This document shows positions 9,516 to 18,485 of a stretch of DNA of 64,000 bases, one piece after another (position 1 is the first letter of the stretch; each line of letters starts with the position of its first letter). Both the position numbers and the translations under genes were made by a program. The stretch is taken from assembly GCF_000331995.1 (NCBI RefSeq), contig NC_020134.1, positions 2,826,627-2,890,626 on the forward strand, read 5' to 3'. The notes beneath the pieces were generated by a model. The model was not told the origin of the DNA. It was given only the letters and a program-made list of their open reading frames with translations, and searched no databases. The DNA is from Thermoclostridium stercorarium subsp. stercorarium DSM 8532 (GTDB lineage: Bacteria; Bacillota; Clostridia; DSM-8532).

Positions 9516-9543
9516 ATTATACCGCAAATGTAACGAATATCAA
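9516..9543 (-). promoter_or_regulatory. Sigma-A promoter of the binding-protein/YesM/YesN operon
   Basis: On the minus strand TTGATA (9543-9538), 16 bases, TATAAT (9521-9516), about 50 bases before the ATG at 9468. A close match to the housekeeping consensus, positioned just after the stop of the hydrogenase-like gene. Confidence 0.75.
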
Positions 9544-9570
9544 GAATTTGTATTTTATATTGCGGCGAAA

Positions 9571-10959
9571 TCACTCCCTTGTAAGCAATTTTACAACCTC
9601 GGGGTTTTCCATTATCTCCTCTATTTTGTTTATTCCAAGTTGCCTTAAAATTTTCATTACGTTCAGATTATCAAAGGGCGTCATGATAATCGAATCTTCG
9701 GCGACTTCATTAACAATCTGAGTTGCCTTATCCACATCGATAATTGTTCTCGGCCCGCCGACGCAGCCTCCGACGCAGCCCATGCCCTCTATGAAATTAT
9801 AGTCGCGAACCCCTCCGCCGGACAGTTCATCCAGTATTTTTTTACAGTTTGCCGCACCGTCCACTTTTTTCGCCTTTAACTTTATCAGCCTGCTGGGGTT
9901 GATCCTGTTGACAACCGTCTTTACCGAAAAACTTACCCCTCCCGTTCTGGCGTAGAGCCTTCCGCCGAGAGAGCCCTGATCCTTCTCCTCTCCGGGCAGT
10001 TCGGCGGGATTTATTTGCAGCGCATTAAAAATTTCCTTCAGTTCTCTGAAGTTTATAACAAAGTCTATTGCGCCTTTCAGCTCTTCTTCCTTTATTTCAG
10101 CCTTCTTTGCAATGCATGGCGCAATAAACACCACACGGCAGTCAGGATAAAGCTTTTTAAGTATTCTTCCTGAAGCTATCATCGGGGATACCGACGGGGA
10201 CATATGCTTGTATAACTCACTGTAATTTTTCTTTGTCATATTGAACCATACAGGGCAGCAACAACTTGTGAGGAAAAAATCCTCGGTGGTCTTAACCAAA
10301 TGGTTGAATTCAAATGCCTCCTTAATGGTGAGGATATCTGCAAACATTGCAACCTCAATCATGTCGGTAAAGCCCATTAATTTAAAAGCGCTGCGGAGCT
10401 GTCCCAATGTAACGTCATCCCCAAACTGTCCCGCAATGGCAGGGGCAACCACAACAAAAACCGGATTTTTTTTCTCTTTTAAAAGCTCAATTACGGGTAT
10501 GAATTCAATTTTGTCGGCCAGAGCGCCGAAATCACAGGCGGTAACGCATCTTCCGCATGTAACGCACTTGTCGTTTACAATAACCGGCCCCTGGCTTCTT
10601 CTGTATACATGGGATTCAAACAGACATGTATCCCTGCAGGTTCGTGAGTTTTCATCACAGTATTCACACGGGCCGTCAATCCTTGCAATTACAGGCTTAT
10701 TCACAACGTTAAAATTTTTTACAAGCTCAAGTTCATTCCTGAAAACATCTTCACCGGTGGGATCAAGGCCCATCGCAATCCGTATGTGATCCATGATAAA
10801 CGCCCTGTCTTCATCGCGGAAACCGTATTGTTCCTTTATTTCGTCGGTCAGTTCATTGAGATCCTCCACGTCATTCAGCCGGCCGTTCCAATACCTTTTT
10901 ACAAGCTCACCGAAAATAATCATCCTTTTGCGCTGAAAATCTGAAAAACTGTTCTCCAT
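9571..10959 (-). CDS. [FeFe]-hydrogenase family protein with ferredoxin-like centres
   Basis: 462 residues. After an N-terminal helical region (1-90) come a cysteine cluster CEYCDENSRTCRDTC (about 98-112) and a 4Fe-4S motif CVTCGRCVTAC (about 132-142), then the hydrogenase large-subunit C-terminal domain. The three H-cluster loops are present in altered form: TSCCCPVW, APCIAKKAE in place of MPCxxKKxE, and GMGCVGGCVGG in place of xMACxGGCxxGGG. All four expected cysteine ligands are kept. It could be a hydrogenase of a divergent monomeric class or a sensory relative. GGAGG lies before the ATG. It follows rubrerythrin but is separated by a terminator hairpin. Confidence 0.8.
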   Translation of the reverse strand: MENSFSDFQRKRMIIFGELVKRYWNGRLNDVEDLNELTDEIKEQYGFRDEDRAFIMDHIRIAMGLDPTGEDVFRNELELVKNFNVVNKPVIARIDGPCEYCDENSRTCRDTCLFESHVYRRSQGPVIVNDKCVTCGRCVTACDFGALADKIEFIPVIELLKEKKNPVFVVVAPAIAGQFGDDVTLGQLRSAFKLMGFTDMIEVAMFADILTIKEAFEFNHLVKTTEDFFLTSCCCPVWFNMTKKNYSELYKHMSPSVSPMIASGRILKKLYPDCRVVFIAPCIAKKAEIKEEELKGAIDFVINFRELKEIFNALQINPAELPGEEKDQGSLGGRLYARTGGVSFSVKTVVNRINPSRLIKLKAKKVDGAANCKKILDELSGGGVRDYNFIEGMGCVGGCVGGPRTIIDVDKATQIVNEVAEDSIIMTPFDNLNVMKILRQLGINKIEEIMENPEVVKLLTRE

Positions 10960-10977
10960 AAAAAACCTCCATGTTAA

Positions 10978-11013
10978 AATAAGGGTATCGCATTATTATA
11001 CGATACCCTTATT
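10978..11013 (-). terminator. Terminator hairpin between rubrerythrin and hydrogenase-like genes
   Basis: A perfect 13-bp stem AATAAGGGTATCG/CGATACCCTTATT with a 10-base loop lies 37 bases after the rubrerythrin stop. The U-tract is short (TTATTTTAA) on the minus strand, so read-through into the hydrogenase-like gene, whose Shine-Dalgarno starts only about 10 bases further on, is likely. Confidence 0.75.
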
Positions 11014-11049
11014 AAATATATTTATAACTGAATGCCGCAAGTCAGCCGA

Positions 11050-11646
11050 TTAATAATTCTCAACAAACAGTTCAAAATAGCCCTTCGGATAACCGCATGA
11101 CGGACATTTCTGCGGCGGCTCGGTACCTTCATGAATATAACCGCAGTTAATGCACTTCCAGTAAACCTTGCCGTCCCTCACAAACACTATGCCCTTTTCA
11201 ATATTTTCAGCAAGTTTCTTGTATCTTGCCTCATGCATTTTTTCGGATACGCAAACCATTCTGAAAGTATGGGCCACTTCCGGAAATCCTTCCTGTTCGG
11301 CGACTTCTGCAAAGTGGGCATATAAGTCATGCCATTCTTCATATTCACCGGCAGCGGCGGCTTTCAGGTTTTCCAGTGTGGTGCCCATGGCCACAGGATA
11401 ACTTGCCTCGGTGATGGTAACATGGGTCGGCAACTCATCCTTAAACCCGTCAACAAGATACTGGAAAAACCTTTTTGCATGCTCCTTTTCATGATCGGCG
11501 GTCTCGAGGAAAATGTTGCTGATTTGCTTATAACCTTCTTTCTCGGCTATGGCTGCATAATAGGTGTACCTGTTTCTGGCCTGACCCTCGCCGGCAAATG
11601 CTTTAAGCAAGTTTTCTGCAGTTTTTGTGCCTTTCAGTGACTTCAT
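11050..11646 (-). CDS. rbr: Rubrerythrin
   Basis: 198 residues: an N-terminal ferritin-like four-helix bundle with the di-iron carboxylate motifs ([44 protein letters not shown]) and a C-terminal rubredoxin-like domain with [10 protein letters not shown] and [12 protein letters not shown] (about 158-195) for the FeS4 centre. Rubrerythrin reduces hydrogen peroxide with electrons from NADH or rubredoxin in the cytoplasm of anaerobes. Length is standard. AAAGGAGGG lies before the ATG. Confidence 0.97.
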   Translation of the reverse strand: MKSLKGTKTAENLLKAFAGEGQARNRYTYYAAIAEKEGYKQISNIFLETADHEKEHAKRFFQYLVDGFKDELPTHVTITEASYPVAMGTTLENLKAAAAGEYEEWHDLYAHFAEVAEQEGFPEVAHTFRMVCVSEKMHEARYKKLAENIEKGIVFVRDGKVYWKCINCGYIHEGTEPPQKCPSCGYPKGYFELFVENY

Positions 11647-12036
11647 CGCAGAAACCCTCCTTTAAAATATGATAGATTTTGGTCCGAACGCAATAATGTA
11701 ACGCAATGATGTGACGTTATATAAACCAGCAGGCATAAGTTAAAATGCCTGTTGAAATGATGTGCCCAATTTATCGGTGTTTTATATATATATGCACATA
11801 TGTCATGGTTCCAGCGTTTACTTTTAGTCTAATTCTAAAAACATCCAATGTCAATATTCCGGGAAAAGCAGTTTTCCGGCGTAGTATGACCACGCCGCAA
11901 AGTTCCGGAAAACGCCGGAACCTAAACATTAAAACTCCGGTTTGAACATATTTTCAATAATGGTTAAAGATGTGAAAATTATCGCATGATGAGCCACAAT
12001 ACAGTAAACAGCATATGACAAGCAAAATAACATGTT
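11647..12036. other. Intergenic region upstream of rubrerythrin (390 bases)
   Basis: No supportable gene. Next to rubrerythrin, two imperfect 13-base direct repeats CGCAATAATGTAA and CGCAATGATGTGA (11689-11701 and 11702-11714) could be a regulator site in its promoter region. At 11871-11913 nested inverted repeats (GTTTTCCGG/CCGGAAAAC outside, GGCGT/ACGCC inside) form a possible hairpin, and several more CCGG-centred motifs surround it. A 66-codon plus-strand frame at 11745-11945 has no ribosome binding site and no recognisable sequence. Confidence 0.5.
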
Positions 12037-12738
12037 TTATTTAATCCCGAAAACGTAAGGCCTTAAAACTTCGGCACAGATCCTGTAGCCTTCAACGGTA
12101 AGATGCAGCCCCTCAACAGTGTATTCCAGCCTCAGATTGCCTTCTTCATCAATGAGATGGCTGTACACATCAATATATTCAACACCTTTTTGCTTTGCCA
12201 TCTCTTTCAGGGCTTCATTTATACGGCGTATTTTCTCATTGTTTCTTTTTCCGACGATATATTTCCTGATTTTTTTATGCCCTGCCTTTGACACGGGATA
12301 AATCGACTGGAGATAAATCCGGGTTTCGGGGCACTTTTCCCGAATCCGGTCTATTATCTCTCCAATATTGCGTACAATATGTCCATCGCTTTTATTGCCG
12401 CCAATGTCATTCGTTCCGATCAGAAGAAAAACTTTTGAGGGCTGAAGTTCAAAAACACTTTCGTTAAGCCGTTTAAGCACGCCGTCAGTTGTATCCCCGC
12501 TAATGCCCCGGTTAATCACGTAAGCACCGTGAAAAAATTCGTTCAGCCTGAAAAAATCGGTAATGGAATCTCCGACAAACACAATGCTGCCGGGTTTCGC
12601 ACTTTTATTCAGCTCAACGAACGCATTGTCAACCTGTTTCTTATAAAGACTGGTGACCGCATCAATAAATCTTGATATCATCCCGCACACCTTTTTGGAT
12701 GCATTCACTGAGGGTAAGCCGTTTTCATAATTTTCCAC
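12037..12738 (-). CDS. SGNH/GDSL-family hydrolase (esterase)
   Basis: 233 residues. The four family blocks are present: nucleophile Ser in IVFVGDSITDFF (about 52-63), Gly in NRGISGDTT, Asn in LLIGTNDIGG, and the catalytic His in EGLHLTVEGY near the C-terminus. It resembles the platelet-activating-factor acetylhydrolase/lysophospholipase L1 type that removes acyl or acetyl groups from lipids or sugars. No signal peptide. It lies 20 bases downstream of the amidohydrolase gene and is probably co-transcribed. The substrate cannot be told from the sequence. Confidence 0.88.
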   Translation of the reverse strand: MENYENGLPSVNASKKVCGMISRFIDAVTSLYKKQVDNAFVELNKSAKPGSIVFVGDSITDFFRLNEFFHGAYVINRGISGDTTDGVLKRLNESVFELQPSKVFLLIGTNDIGGNKSDGHIVRNIGEIIDRIREKCPETRIYLQSIYPVSKAGHKKIRKYIVGKRNNEKIRRINEALKEMAKQKGVEYIDVYSHLIDEEGNLRLEYTVEGLHLTVEGYRICAEVLRPYVFGIK

Positions 12739-12758
12739 GGCCTACCCCTGTAATTATT

Positions 12759-13946
12759 CTATTCCCGCGCATAAACAATCTTACCATTTATTATTGTCAT
12801 ATCAACCTTTGTCTTATATTCAAAAGGATGGCCGCTGAAGATAACAATATCGGCGTCTTTTCCTTTCTCAAGGCTTCCTACCCGGTCGTCTATTCCTCCC
12901 GCCCTGGCGGCATTTATGGTTATGGCTTTCAGGGCGTCCTCCTCGGGCATTCCTTCCCTTACCGCCAGTGCCGCACATAAAAGCAGATGCTGAATTGGAA
13001 CGCACGGGTGATCGGTCATTATCGCCACAGGTATCCCCGCTTTCGCAAGAATTCCCGGCGCAGCCAGGCTCTGATTCCTCAGTTCTATCTTCGACCTGTC
13101 GGTAAGCAGCGGTCCCAGGATGACCCTCACGTTATTCTCCTTCAGGATATCTGCAATTAAATAACCTTCTGTGCAGTGATCAATTGTTATTTTCAAATTA
13201 AACTCCTTCGCGATACGGATGGCGGTGAGGATATCATCGGCCCTGTGGGCGTGCATCTTCACAATCATCTCACCTTTGAGAGCGGGAATAAGCGCCTCAA
13301 GGCGGATGTCAAACTCGGGTTTGTCGTTGTTTTCCTTGTCCTTCCTGTATTCTTCCCATTCCTCCATATATTCTTTTGCCTTGTAAAACTGTTCTCTCAG
13401 AATGGCCGCCGTTGCCATTCTCGTGCTGGGCGTATGGTTTTTTTCATGATAAACGCTTTTCGGATTTTCGCCAAAGGCAACCTTAAGCGCGCAGGGCGCC
13501 TTTAAAATCATCTCGTCCACAGAACGACCGTTAGTTTTCAGCGCGGCAAACTGCCCGCCTATTACATTTGCGCTGCCGGGGCCGCTGAGAACGGTTGTTA
13601 CCCCCCACTGTCTGGCTTCCTCAAATGAGCGATCGGCGTGGTATATGCCGTCTATTGCCCGCAAATGGGGTGTAACGGGCTCGGTCATCTCGTTAACGTC
13701 ATCACCTTCAAAGCCAACCGAGTCTTCTATCATGCCCACATGGGTATGAGCATCCACAAGCCCGGGCAAAACAAACCTTCCCTTTGCATCAATAATCTCG
13801 CTGTCGCCCGGGCATTCATCCATCGGGCCTATATCCTGAATCTTACCGTTTTTCACCAGTATATAGCCGTTTTCATATTTGAGTGTTTCGGACTGAGAAT
13901 CCTGTCTTTCAGCCATTGTATATATTTTTCCGTTAATTATAAGCAT
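12759..13946 (-). CDS. Amidohydrolase (imidazolonepropionase-like)
   Basis: 395 residues of the metal-dependent amidohydrolase superfamily. It opens with the usual small beta-sandwich (MLIINGKIYTM) and has the metal-binding HxH in LPGLVDAHTHVGM (about 58-70), further ligands in MHAHRADD and TIDHCTEG, an Asp in IMTDHP, and a C-terminal GSLEKGKDADIVIFSGHP strand. Members hydrolyse cyclic amides or act as peptidases; the precise substrate is unknown. GGAGGG precedes the ATG and a sigma-A promoter lies at 14025-14053, after the Lon terminator. Confidence 0.9.
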   Translation of the reverse strand: MLIINGKIYTMAERQDSQSETLKYENGYILVKNGKIQDIGPMDECPGDSEIIDAKGRFVLPGLVDAHTHVGMIEDSVGFEGDDVNEMTEPVTPHLRAIDGIYHADRSFEEARQWGVTTVLSGPGSANVIGGQFAALKTNGRSVDEMILKAPCALKVAFGENPKSVYHEKNHTPSTRMATAAILREQFYKAKEYMEEWEEYRKDKENNDKPEFDIRLEALIPALKGEMIVKMHAHRADDILTAIRIAKEFNLKITIDHCTEGYLIADILKENNVRVILGPLLTDRSKIELRNQSLAAPGILAKAGIPVAIMTDHPCVPIQHLLLCAALAVREGMPEEDALKAITINAARAGGIDDRVGSLEKGKDADIVIFSGHPFEYKTKVDMTIINGKIVYARE

Positions 13947-14024
13947 AAAAGAAAAGCCCTCCGTTTATGATTATGCACTGACATATGTTTCTTAAATCTC
14001 TGTTGCTTTTAAAGTCTTACTAAG

Positions 14025-14053
14025 ATTATAACACACAGTATACTGCCACACAA
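14025..14053 (-). promoter_or_regulatory. Sigma-A promoter of the amidohydrolase operon
   Basis: TTGTGT (14053-14048), 17 bases, TATAAT (14030-14025) on the minus strand, about 80 bases before the amidohydrolase ATG and after the Lon terminator. Confidence 0.65.
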
Positions 14054-14104
14054 TGCAGAGTACATACCCCGCAGTGCTGCCCCGTCATACGGGAAAAGTC
14101 TTTC

Positions 14105-14155
14105 GCAAAAAAAGAATAAAGGGATGAAGCCTTTTGAAAAGTGCTTCATCCCTTT
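14105..14155 (-). terminator. Rho-independent terminator of lon
   Basis: Stem AAAGGGATGAAGC/GCTTCATCCCTTT (14118-14130 and 14143-14155), 12-base loop, followed on the minus strand by a T-rich tail (TTATTCTTTTTTT). It begins 20 bases after the lon stop codon. Confidence 0.9.
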
Positions 14156-14174
14156 ACTAAATGCAGAGGTTATC

Positions 14175-16604
14175 TCAGTGTTCCACAGTAACTGCCGCTT
14201 CGTCCTTTGCTTTTTGTATATCAATATGGGTTTCGGTCTTATTTTCCTCCTCACCCTTATTCCGGTTTTCCGGAACAGGGAACCTGACAAGCGCATTCTT
14301 CATTACTTCGTCCATCGATGAGACGGGTATTAAATTTAACTTCTTGACAACGTTCTCGGGTATTTCCTCCACGTCCTTTTCATTATCCTTCGGAAACAAA
14401 ACGGTATCTATTCCAGCCCTGTGGGCAGCAAGGACTTTTTCCTTCAATCCGCCTATTGCCAGTACTTTTCCTCTAAGCGTTATTTCGCCGGTCATCGCAA
14501 CGTTTCTTTTCACCGGAATGTTGGTCAAAGCGGATATCATTGCAGTTGCCAGGGTTATCCCTGCAGAAGGCCCGTCCTTCGGCACCGCTCCCTCGGGGAC
14601 ATGAATATGCATGTCGTATTTCTTGTGAAAATCCTTTTCTATACCTATCATCTCGGCAATGGACCGGACATAGCTTCTGGCAATTCTGGCCGACTCCTTC
14701 ATCACGTCTCCCAGCTGTCCCGTAAGCTCCAGTGCACCGTCGCCGGGCATGAGGTTAACCTCTATCGAAAGGGTGTCTCCCCCGACCGGTGTCCATGCAA
14801 GGCCGCGTGCTATGCCCACTTCATCCTTATCATTCGCTTTATCGAACAAATACAGTCTCCGGCCGAGGAACTTGTCCAGATTTTTGGAAGTTACACGCAC
14901 CGACTTTTTCTGCCCTGAAACAATTAACCTGGCAACCTTTCTGCATACCGTGGCTATCTGCCTTTCAAGGTTCCTTACGCCTGCCTCGCGGGTGTAATAA
15001 TTAATAATATCCCTGATGGCGCTTTCGTCGAACTTTATTTCACTTGGCTTAAGGCCGTGCTTTTCAATCTGTTTTGGTATAAGGTGCCTTTTTGCAATCT
15101 CGACTTTTTCTTCCTCCACATAGCCCGATATGTCTATTACTTCCATTCTGTCCAGAAGCGGACGCGGTATTGCATCCTTGTAATTTGCCGTAGTAATAAA
15201 CATGACGTCAGAAAGATCAAAAGGCAGATCAATATAGTGATCAAGGAATTCCTTATTCTGCTCGGCATCCAGCACTTCCAGCAGTGCAGCGGCGGGATCT
15301 CCCCTGAAGTCGCCCGACATTTTGTCTATTTCATCGAGCAGAATCAGCGGGTTTTTCGAACCTGCCTGCCTTATTGCCTTAATTATCCTGCCCGGCATGG
15401 CCCCTACATAAGTACGCCTGTGTCCCCTGATTTCAGCTTCATCCCTTACACCGCCGAGAGACACGCGCACATATTTCCGGTTCAGGGCCTTCGCAATTGA
15501 ACGTACTATTGAGGTCTTACCCACACCCGGCGGTCCTGCCAGGCAGATTATCGGCCCCTGCAGGCTGTTTCTCAGTTTTCTTATAGCCAGATATTCAATT
15601 ATTCGTTCCTTTACTTTTGTAAGCCCGTAATGATCTTCGTCGAGGATTCTTTCAGCGTCACTTAGATTCAGGTTCTCCTCCGTTTTTGTATTCCACGGCA
15701 GTTCAACAATCCAGTCAAGATATGTCCTGACAACCGCACTTTCGGCCGATGAAGGATGCATTTTCGACAGCCTGTCCACTTCCTTGAGAACTTTGCTTTC
15801 AATATCCTGAGGCAATCCCAATTGTTTTATCTTTTCACGGTATTCCTCAGCTTCTTCATCCTGCTGCTGGTTTCCTTCTCCCAGCTCGTTCTGTATTGCT
15901 TTCAGCTGTTCTCTCAAATAATACTCTCTCTGGCTTTTGTCAATTTGCTGACGAACCTTCTTGTTTATGTTCTTCTCAACCTCAAGTATCTCGATCTCAT
16001 TAACAAGGATTTTCAGGAGTTTCTCCATTCGCTTCTTTGGAGAAAACTCATTCAGAATACTCTGCCTGTCCTCAAGTTTTATAACAAGATTGGCCGCGAT
16101 TACATCCGAAAGCCGTGCATAATCATCTATAGTGGTCAGCGTAAATGTTATGTCCGGAGAAACACGGTTTGACAGTTTGGCATACTTTTCAAAATAGCTT
16201 ACAACCTGCCTTATAAGCGCCTCGGTTTCCGAATCCTTAACCAGATGTTTCGGATTGGGATGTTCCCGCACCTTTACCTCATAATAAGGCTCATTCGAAG
16301 TATACTCAACAATCTTAGCCCTTTCCAGCCCTTCCACAAGCACACGTATGGTGTCACCGGGAAGCCTGAGAAGCTGCTTGACCTTTGAAATGGTTCCCAC
16401 TGGATATATGTCTTCAGGTCCCGGATCATCCAGAGCGGGATCCTTCTGTGCCGAAAGAAAGATCTTCTGATCCTTAACCATAGCCTCTTCCAGGGCCTTA
16501 ATCGACTTTGTCCTGCCAACGTCGAAATGAAGAATCATATGTGGAAAAACAACAATCCCTCTCAACGGCAGAAGCGGGATTGTTAATATTTTATCCTGTG
16601 CCAT
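14175..16604 (-). CDS. lon: ATP-dependent protease Lon
   Basis: 809 residues, normal for bacterial LonA. The N-terminal substrate-binding domain begins [20 protein letters not shown]; the AAA+ module has Walker [10 protein letters not shown] and Walker [10 protein letters not shown]; the C-terminal protease has the catalytic Ser in PKDGPSAGI and Lys in [13 protein letters not shown]. Lon degrades misfolded and short-lived regulatory proteins in the cytoplasm. The ATG at 16604 is chosen; AAAGGA lies 10 bases upstream, while an in-frame TTG nine bases earlier sits too close to it. A strong promoter at 16838-16866 gives an untranslated leader of about 225 bases. Confidence 0.97.
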   Translation of the reverse strand: MAQDKILTIPLLPLRGIVVFPHMILHFDVGRTKSIKALEEAMVKDQKIFLSAQKDPALDDPGPEDIYPVGTISKVKQLLRLPGDTIRVLVEGLERAKIVEYTSNEPYYEVKVREHPNPKHLVKDSETEALIRQVVSYFEKYAKLSNRVSPDITFTLTTIDDYARLSDVIAANLVIKLEDRQSILNEFSPKKRMEKLLKILVNEIEILEVEKNINKKVRQQIDKSQREYYLREQLKAIQNELGEGNQQQDEEAEEYREKIKQLGLPQDIESKVLKEVDRLSKMHPSSAESAVVRTYLDWIVELPWNTKTEENLNLSDAERILDEDHYGLTKVKERIIEYLAIRKLRNSLQGPIICLAGPPGVGKTSIVRSIAKALNRKYVRVSLGGVRDEAEIRGHRRTYVGAMPGRIIKAIRQAGSKNPLILLDEIDKMSGDFRGDPAAALLEVLDAEQNKEFLDHYIDLPFDLSDVMFITTANYKDAIPRPLLDRMEVIDISGYVEEEKVEIAKRHLIPKQIEKHGLKPSEIKFDESAIRDIINYYTREAGVRNLERQIATVCRKVARLIVSGQKKSVRVTSKNLDKFLGRRLYLFDKANDKDEVGIARGLAWTPVGGDTLSIEVNLMPGDGALELTGQLGDVMKESARIARSYVRSIAEMIGIEKDFHKKYDMHIHVPEGAVPKDGPSAGITLATAMISALTNIPVKRNVAMTGEITLRGKVLAIGGLKEKVLAAHRAGIDTVLFPKDNEKDVEEIPENVVKKLNLIPVSSMDEVMKNALVRFPVPENRNKGEEENKTETHIDIQKAKDEAAVTVEH

Positions 16605-16837
16605 CGGTATCAAATCCTTTCAATATGTGCTCCATACTTACAATATGGGGTGATCCCTGTTGTTAGCGGGATTCTATAACCATCTGAAACAGACCAACAA
16701 AACCAGCTTCGGATAATATTGGATCCATCAAAGTATGGTTATGTACTTCAGTTATCGTAACAAACTATGTACTTGAATTTCCGGATACTTGTCAGGATTT
16801 GAACGCCGGTAACTTATTAATACTATAAGGCTATTAT

Positions 16838-16866
16838 ATTATAACGTCTTGATAAACCAATTTCAA
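16838..16866 (-). promoter_or_regulatory. Sigma-A promoter of lon
   Basis: TTGAAA (16866-16861), exactly 17 bases, TATAAT (16843-16838) on the minus strand. Very close to consensus. Confidence 0.8.
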
Positions 16867-16962
16867 TGTATTATTCTGGACGGGCTAACAGGTTATAGAT
16901 CACTGTCCTGCCTGGAGTACTGCCGGCAGTATTTTAAGGCATTTCGCATTAACTCATGGTAT

Positions 16963-16999
16963 AAAAAAGGCCGTCTCCACACATTTGCCGGAGGCAGCC
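16963..16999 (-). terminator. Second (distal) terminator of the str operon
   Basis: On the minus strand GGCTGCCTCC pairs with GGAGACGGCC (nine of ten positions, one of them G-U) around an 11-base loop and is followed by six Ts (16968-16963). It backs up the proximal terminator at 17066-17110. Confidence 0.8.
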
Positions 17000-17065
17000 C
17001 GTTAATTTCCAGATTTCATGAACGCCTGAAAAACCTTAACCAAAACGCCATCCTGTCACAGGCAT

Positions 17066-17110
17066 ATAAAACAGAAGCCATTCGCCGCGTTCCGCCGGCG
17101 AACAGCTTCC
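17066..17110 (-). terminator. First (proximal) terminator of the str operon
   Basis: On the minus strand GAAGCTGTTCGCC pairs with GGCGAATGGCTTC over 13 positions, with two central G-U pairs, around a 10-base loop, followed by TGTTTTATA. It starts 28 bases after the tuf stop codon. Confidence 0.8.
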
Positions 17111-17136
17111 ATTCCTGCTGCTAATATATTCGTAAA

Positions 17137-18345
17137 TTACTTAATTATGCCTGAAACACGTCCGGATGCTACCGTTCTTCCACCTTCGCGGATGGAGAAT
17201 GTCTGACCTTTTTCCATAGCGATGGGTGTAATAAGCTCTACCGTCATGGTGACATTGTCACCAGGCATGCACATCTCTACACCCTCAGGAAGGGAGATGG
17301 TTCCGGTAACGTCCGTTGTTCTGAAGAAGAACTGAGGTCTGTAACCGTTGAAGAACGGAGTATGTCTTCCCCCTTCTTCCTTGGTCAATACGTAAACCTC
17401 AGCGGTAAAATTGGTATGCGGGGTAATCGTACCGGGTTTAGCCAAAACCTGGCCTCTTTCAATTTCGTTTCTCTGAATACCTCTTAACAGACAACCGATA
17501 TTGTCACCGGCAAATGCCTGATCAAGAGTCTTTCTGAACATTTCAACACCGGTAACGGTGGTCTTTCTCTTTTCGGTTGACAAACCGACGATTTCAACTT
17601 CGTCGCCAACCTTCAGGGTTCCTCTTTCAACCCTACCGGTAGCAACTGTTCCACGACCGGTAATGGAGAATACGTCCTCAACGGACATCAGGAACGGCAG
17701 GTCGATCTGACGTTCAGGAGTCGGGATATAGCTATCAACTGCATCCATAAGATCCAGTATGGGCTTGTATGCAGGATGATTCGGATCATTTGAATCGCAT
17801 TCCAGAGCCTGCAGAGCAGATCCACGAACAATGGGGATCTCGTCTCCGGGGAATCCGTACTGGCTGAGCAGTTCTCTTACTTCCATTTCAACAAGTTCAA
17901 TTAATTCTTCATCGTCAACCTGATCGCATTTATTGAGGAAAACTACAATATAGTTAACGCCAACCTGGTGAGCAAGCAGAATATGTTCACGGGTCTGAGG
18001 CATCGGGCCGTCGGCTGCTGATACAACCAGAATAGCACCGTCCATCTGAGCCGCACCGGTGATCATGTTCTTAACATAGTCAGCGTGTCCGGGGCAGTCA
18101 ACGTGAGCATAGTGGCGTTTCAATGTTTCATATTCAACGTGAGAGGTATTGATGGTAATTCCTCTTTCCTTTTCTTCCGGAGCGGAGTCAATCTGATCAT
18201 AAGACTTTACTTCAACATTTCCGGTACCTGCTAATGCCAAAACCTTTGTTATTGCTGCAGTCAAAGTGGTTTTGCCATGGTCAACGTGACCGATAGTTCC
18301 TACGTTAACATGGGGTTTAGTTCTTTCGAACTTAGCTTTTGCCAT
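17137..18345 (-). CDS. tuf: Elongation factor Tu
   Basis: 402 residues. GTPase motifs are intact: P-loop GHVDHGKTT, switch [29 protein letters not shown] and the SALQALE region. The barrel domains end [20 protein letters not shown]-Tu delivers aminoacyl-tRNA to the ribosome. It is the last gene of the str operon, with its own ribosome binding site (AAGGAGGAG) and an internal promoter at 18442-18469 that can raise its expression over fusA. Two terminators follow. Confidence 0.99.
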   Translation of the reverse strand: MAKAKFERTKPHVNVGTIGHVDHGKTTLTAAITKVLALAGTGNVEVKSYDQIDSAPEEKERGITINTSHVEYETLKRHYAHVDCPGHADYVKNMITGAAQMDGAILVVSAADGPMPQTREHILLAHQVGVNYIVVFLNKCDQVDDEELIELVEMEVRELLSQYGFPGDEIPIVRGSALQALECDSNDPNHPAYKPILDLMDAVDSYIPTPERQIDLPFLMSVEDVFSITGRGTVATGRVERGTLKVGDEVEIVGLSTEKRKTTVTGVEMFRKTLDQAFAGDNIGCLLRGIQRNEIERGQVLAKPGTITPHTNFTAEVYVLTKEEGGRHTPFFNGYRPQFFFRTTDVTGTISLPEGVEMCMPGDNVTMTVELITPIAMEKGQTFSIREGGRTVASGRVSGIIK

Positions 18346-18441
18346 CGAAATTCTCCTCCTTACACAGTTCGGTAACTGTTGATAATTATATTATTAATCA
18401 GTAAAAAATTCAACGTAATCTTTCAATGCTTATAGAATTAT

Positions 18442-18469
18442 ACTATAACATTTTAATTTTGTCTGTCAA
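18442..18469 (-). promoter_or_regulatory. Internal promoter in front of tuf
   Basis: TTGACA (18469-18464), 16 bases, TATAGT (18447-18442) on the minus strand within the 140-base fusA-tuf gap. An overlapping TATAAT lies five bases further downstream. It would allow EF-Tu synthesis independent of the upstream str promoter. Confidence 0.65.
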
Positions 18470-18485
18470 TATTTCGTCTATTTCC

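Larger units (their letters stand above)
16605..17136. other. Region between tuf and lon: two terminators, lon promoter, lon leader
   Basis: 532 bases without a gene. From the right: two tandem tuf terminators, the lon promoter, then a leader of about 225 bases to lon. The leader contains a 9-base direct repeat TATGTACTT (16740-16748 and 16766-16774) and the complementary octamers CCATACTT and AAGTATGG about 90 bases apart, so it may fold. No CtsR heptamer pair or CIRCE is seen. A 91-codon plus-strand frame here (16849-17124) runs across the terminators and promoter and is not a gene. Confidence 0.6.

Noticed and set aside
11745-11945. 66-codon plus-strand open frame
   Set aside because: No ribosome binding site, odd composition, and it covers the CCGG inverted repeats.
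14009-14296. 95-codon minus-strand open frame
   Set aside because: Overlaps the lon C-terminus in another frame and spans the lon terminator.
16849-17124. 91-codon plus-strand open frame
   Set aside because: It runs across both tuf terminators and the lon promoter, has no ribosome binding site and no recognisable sequence.
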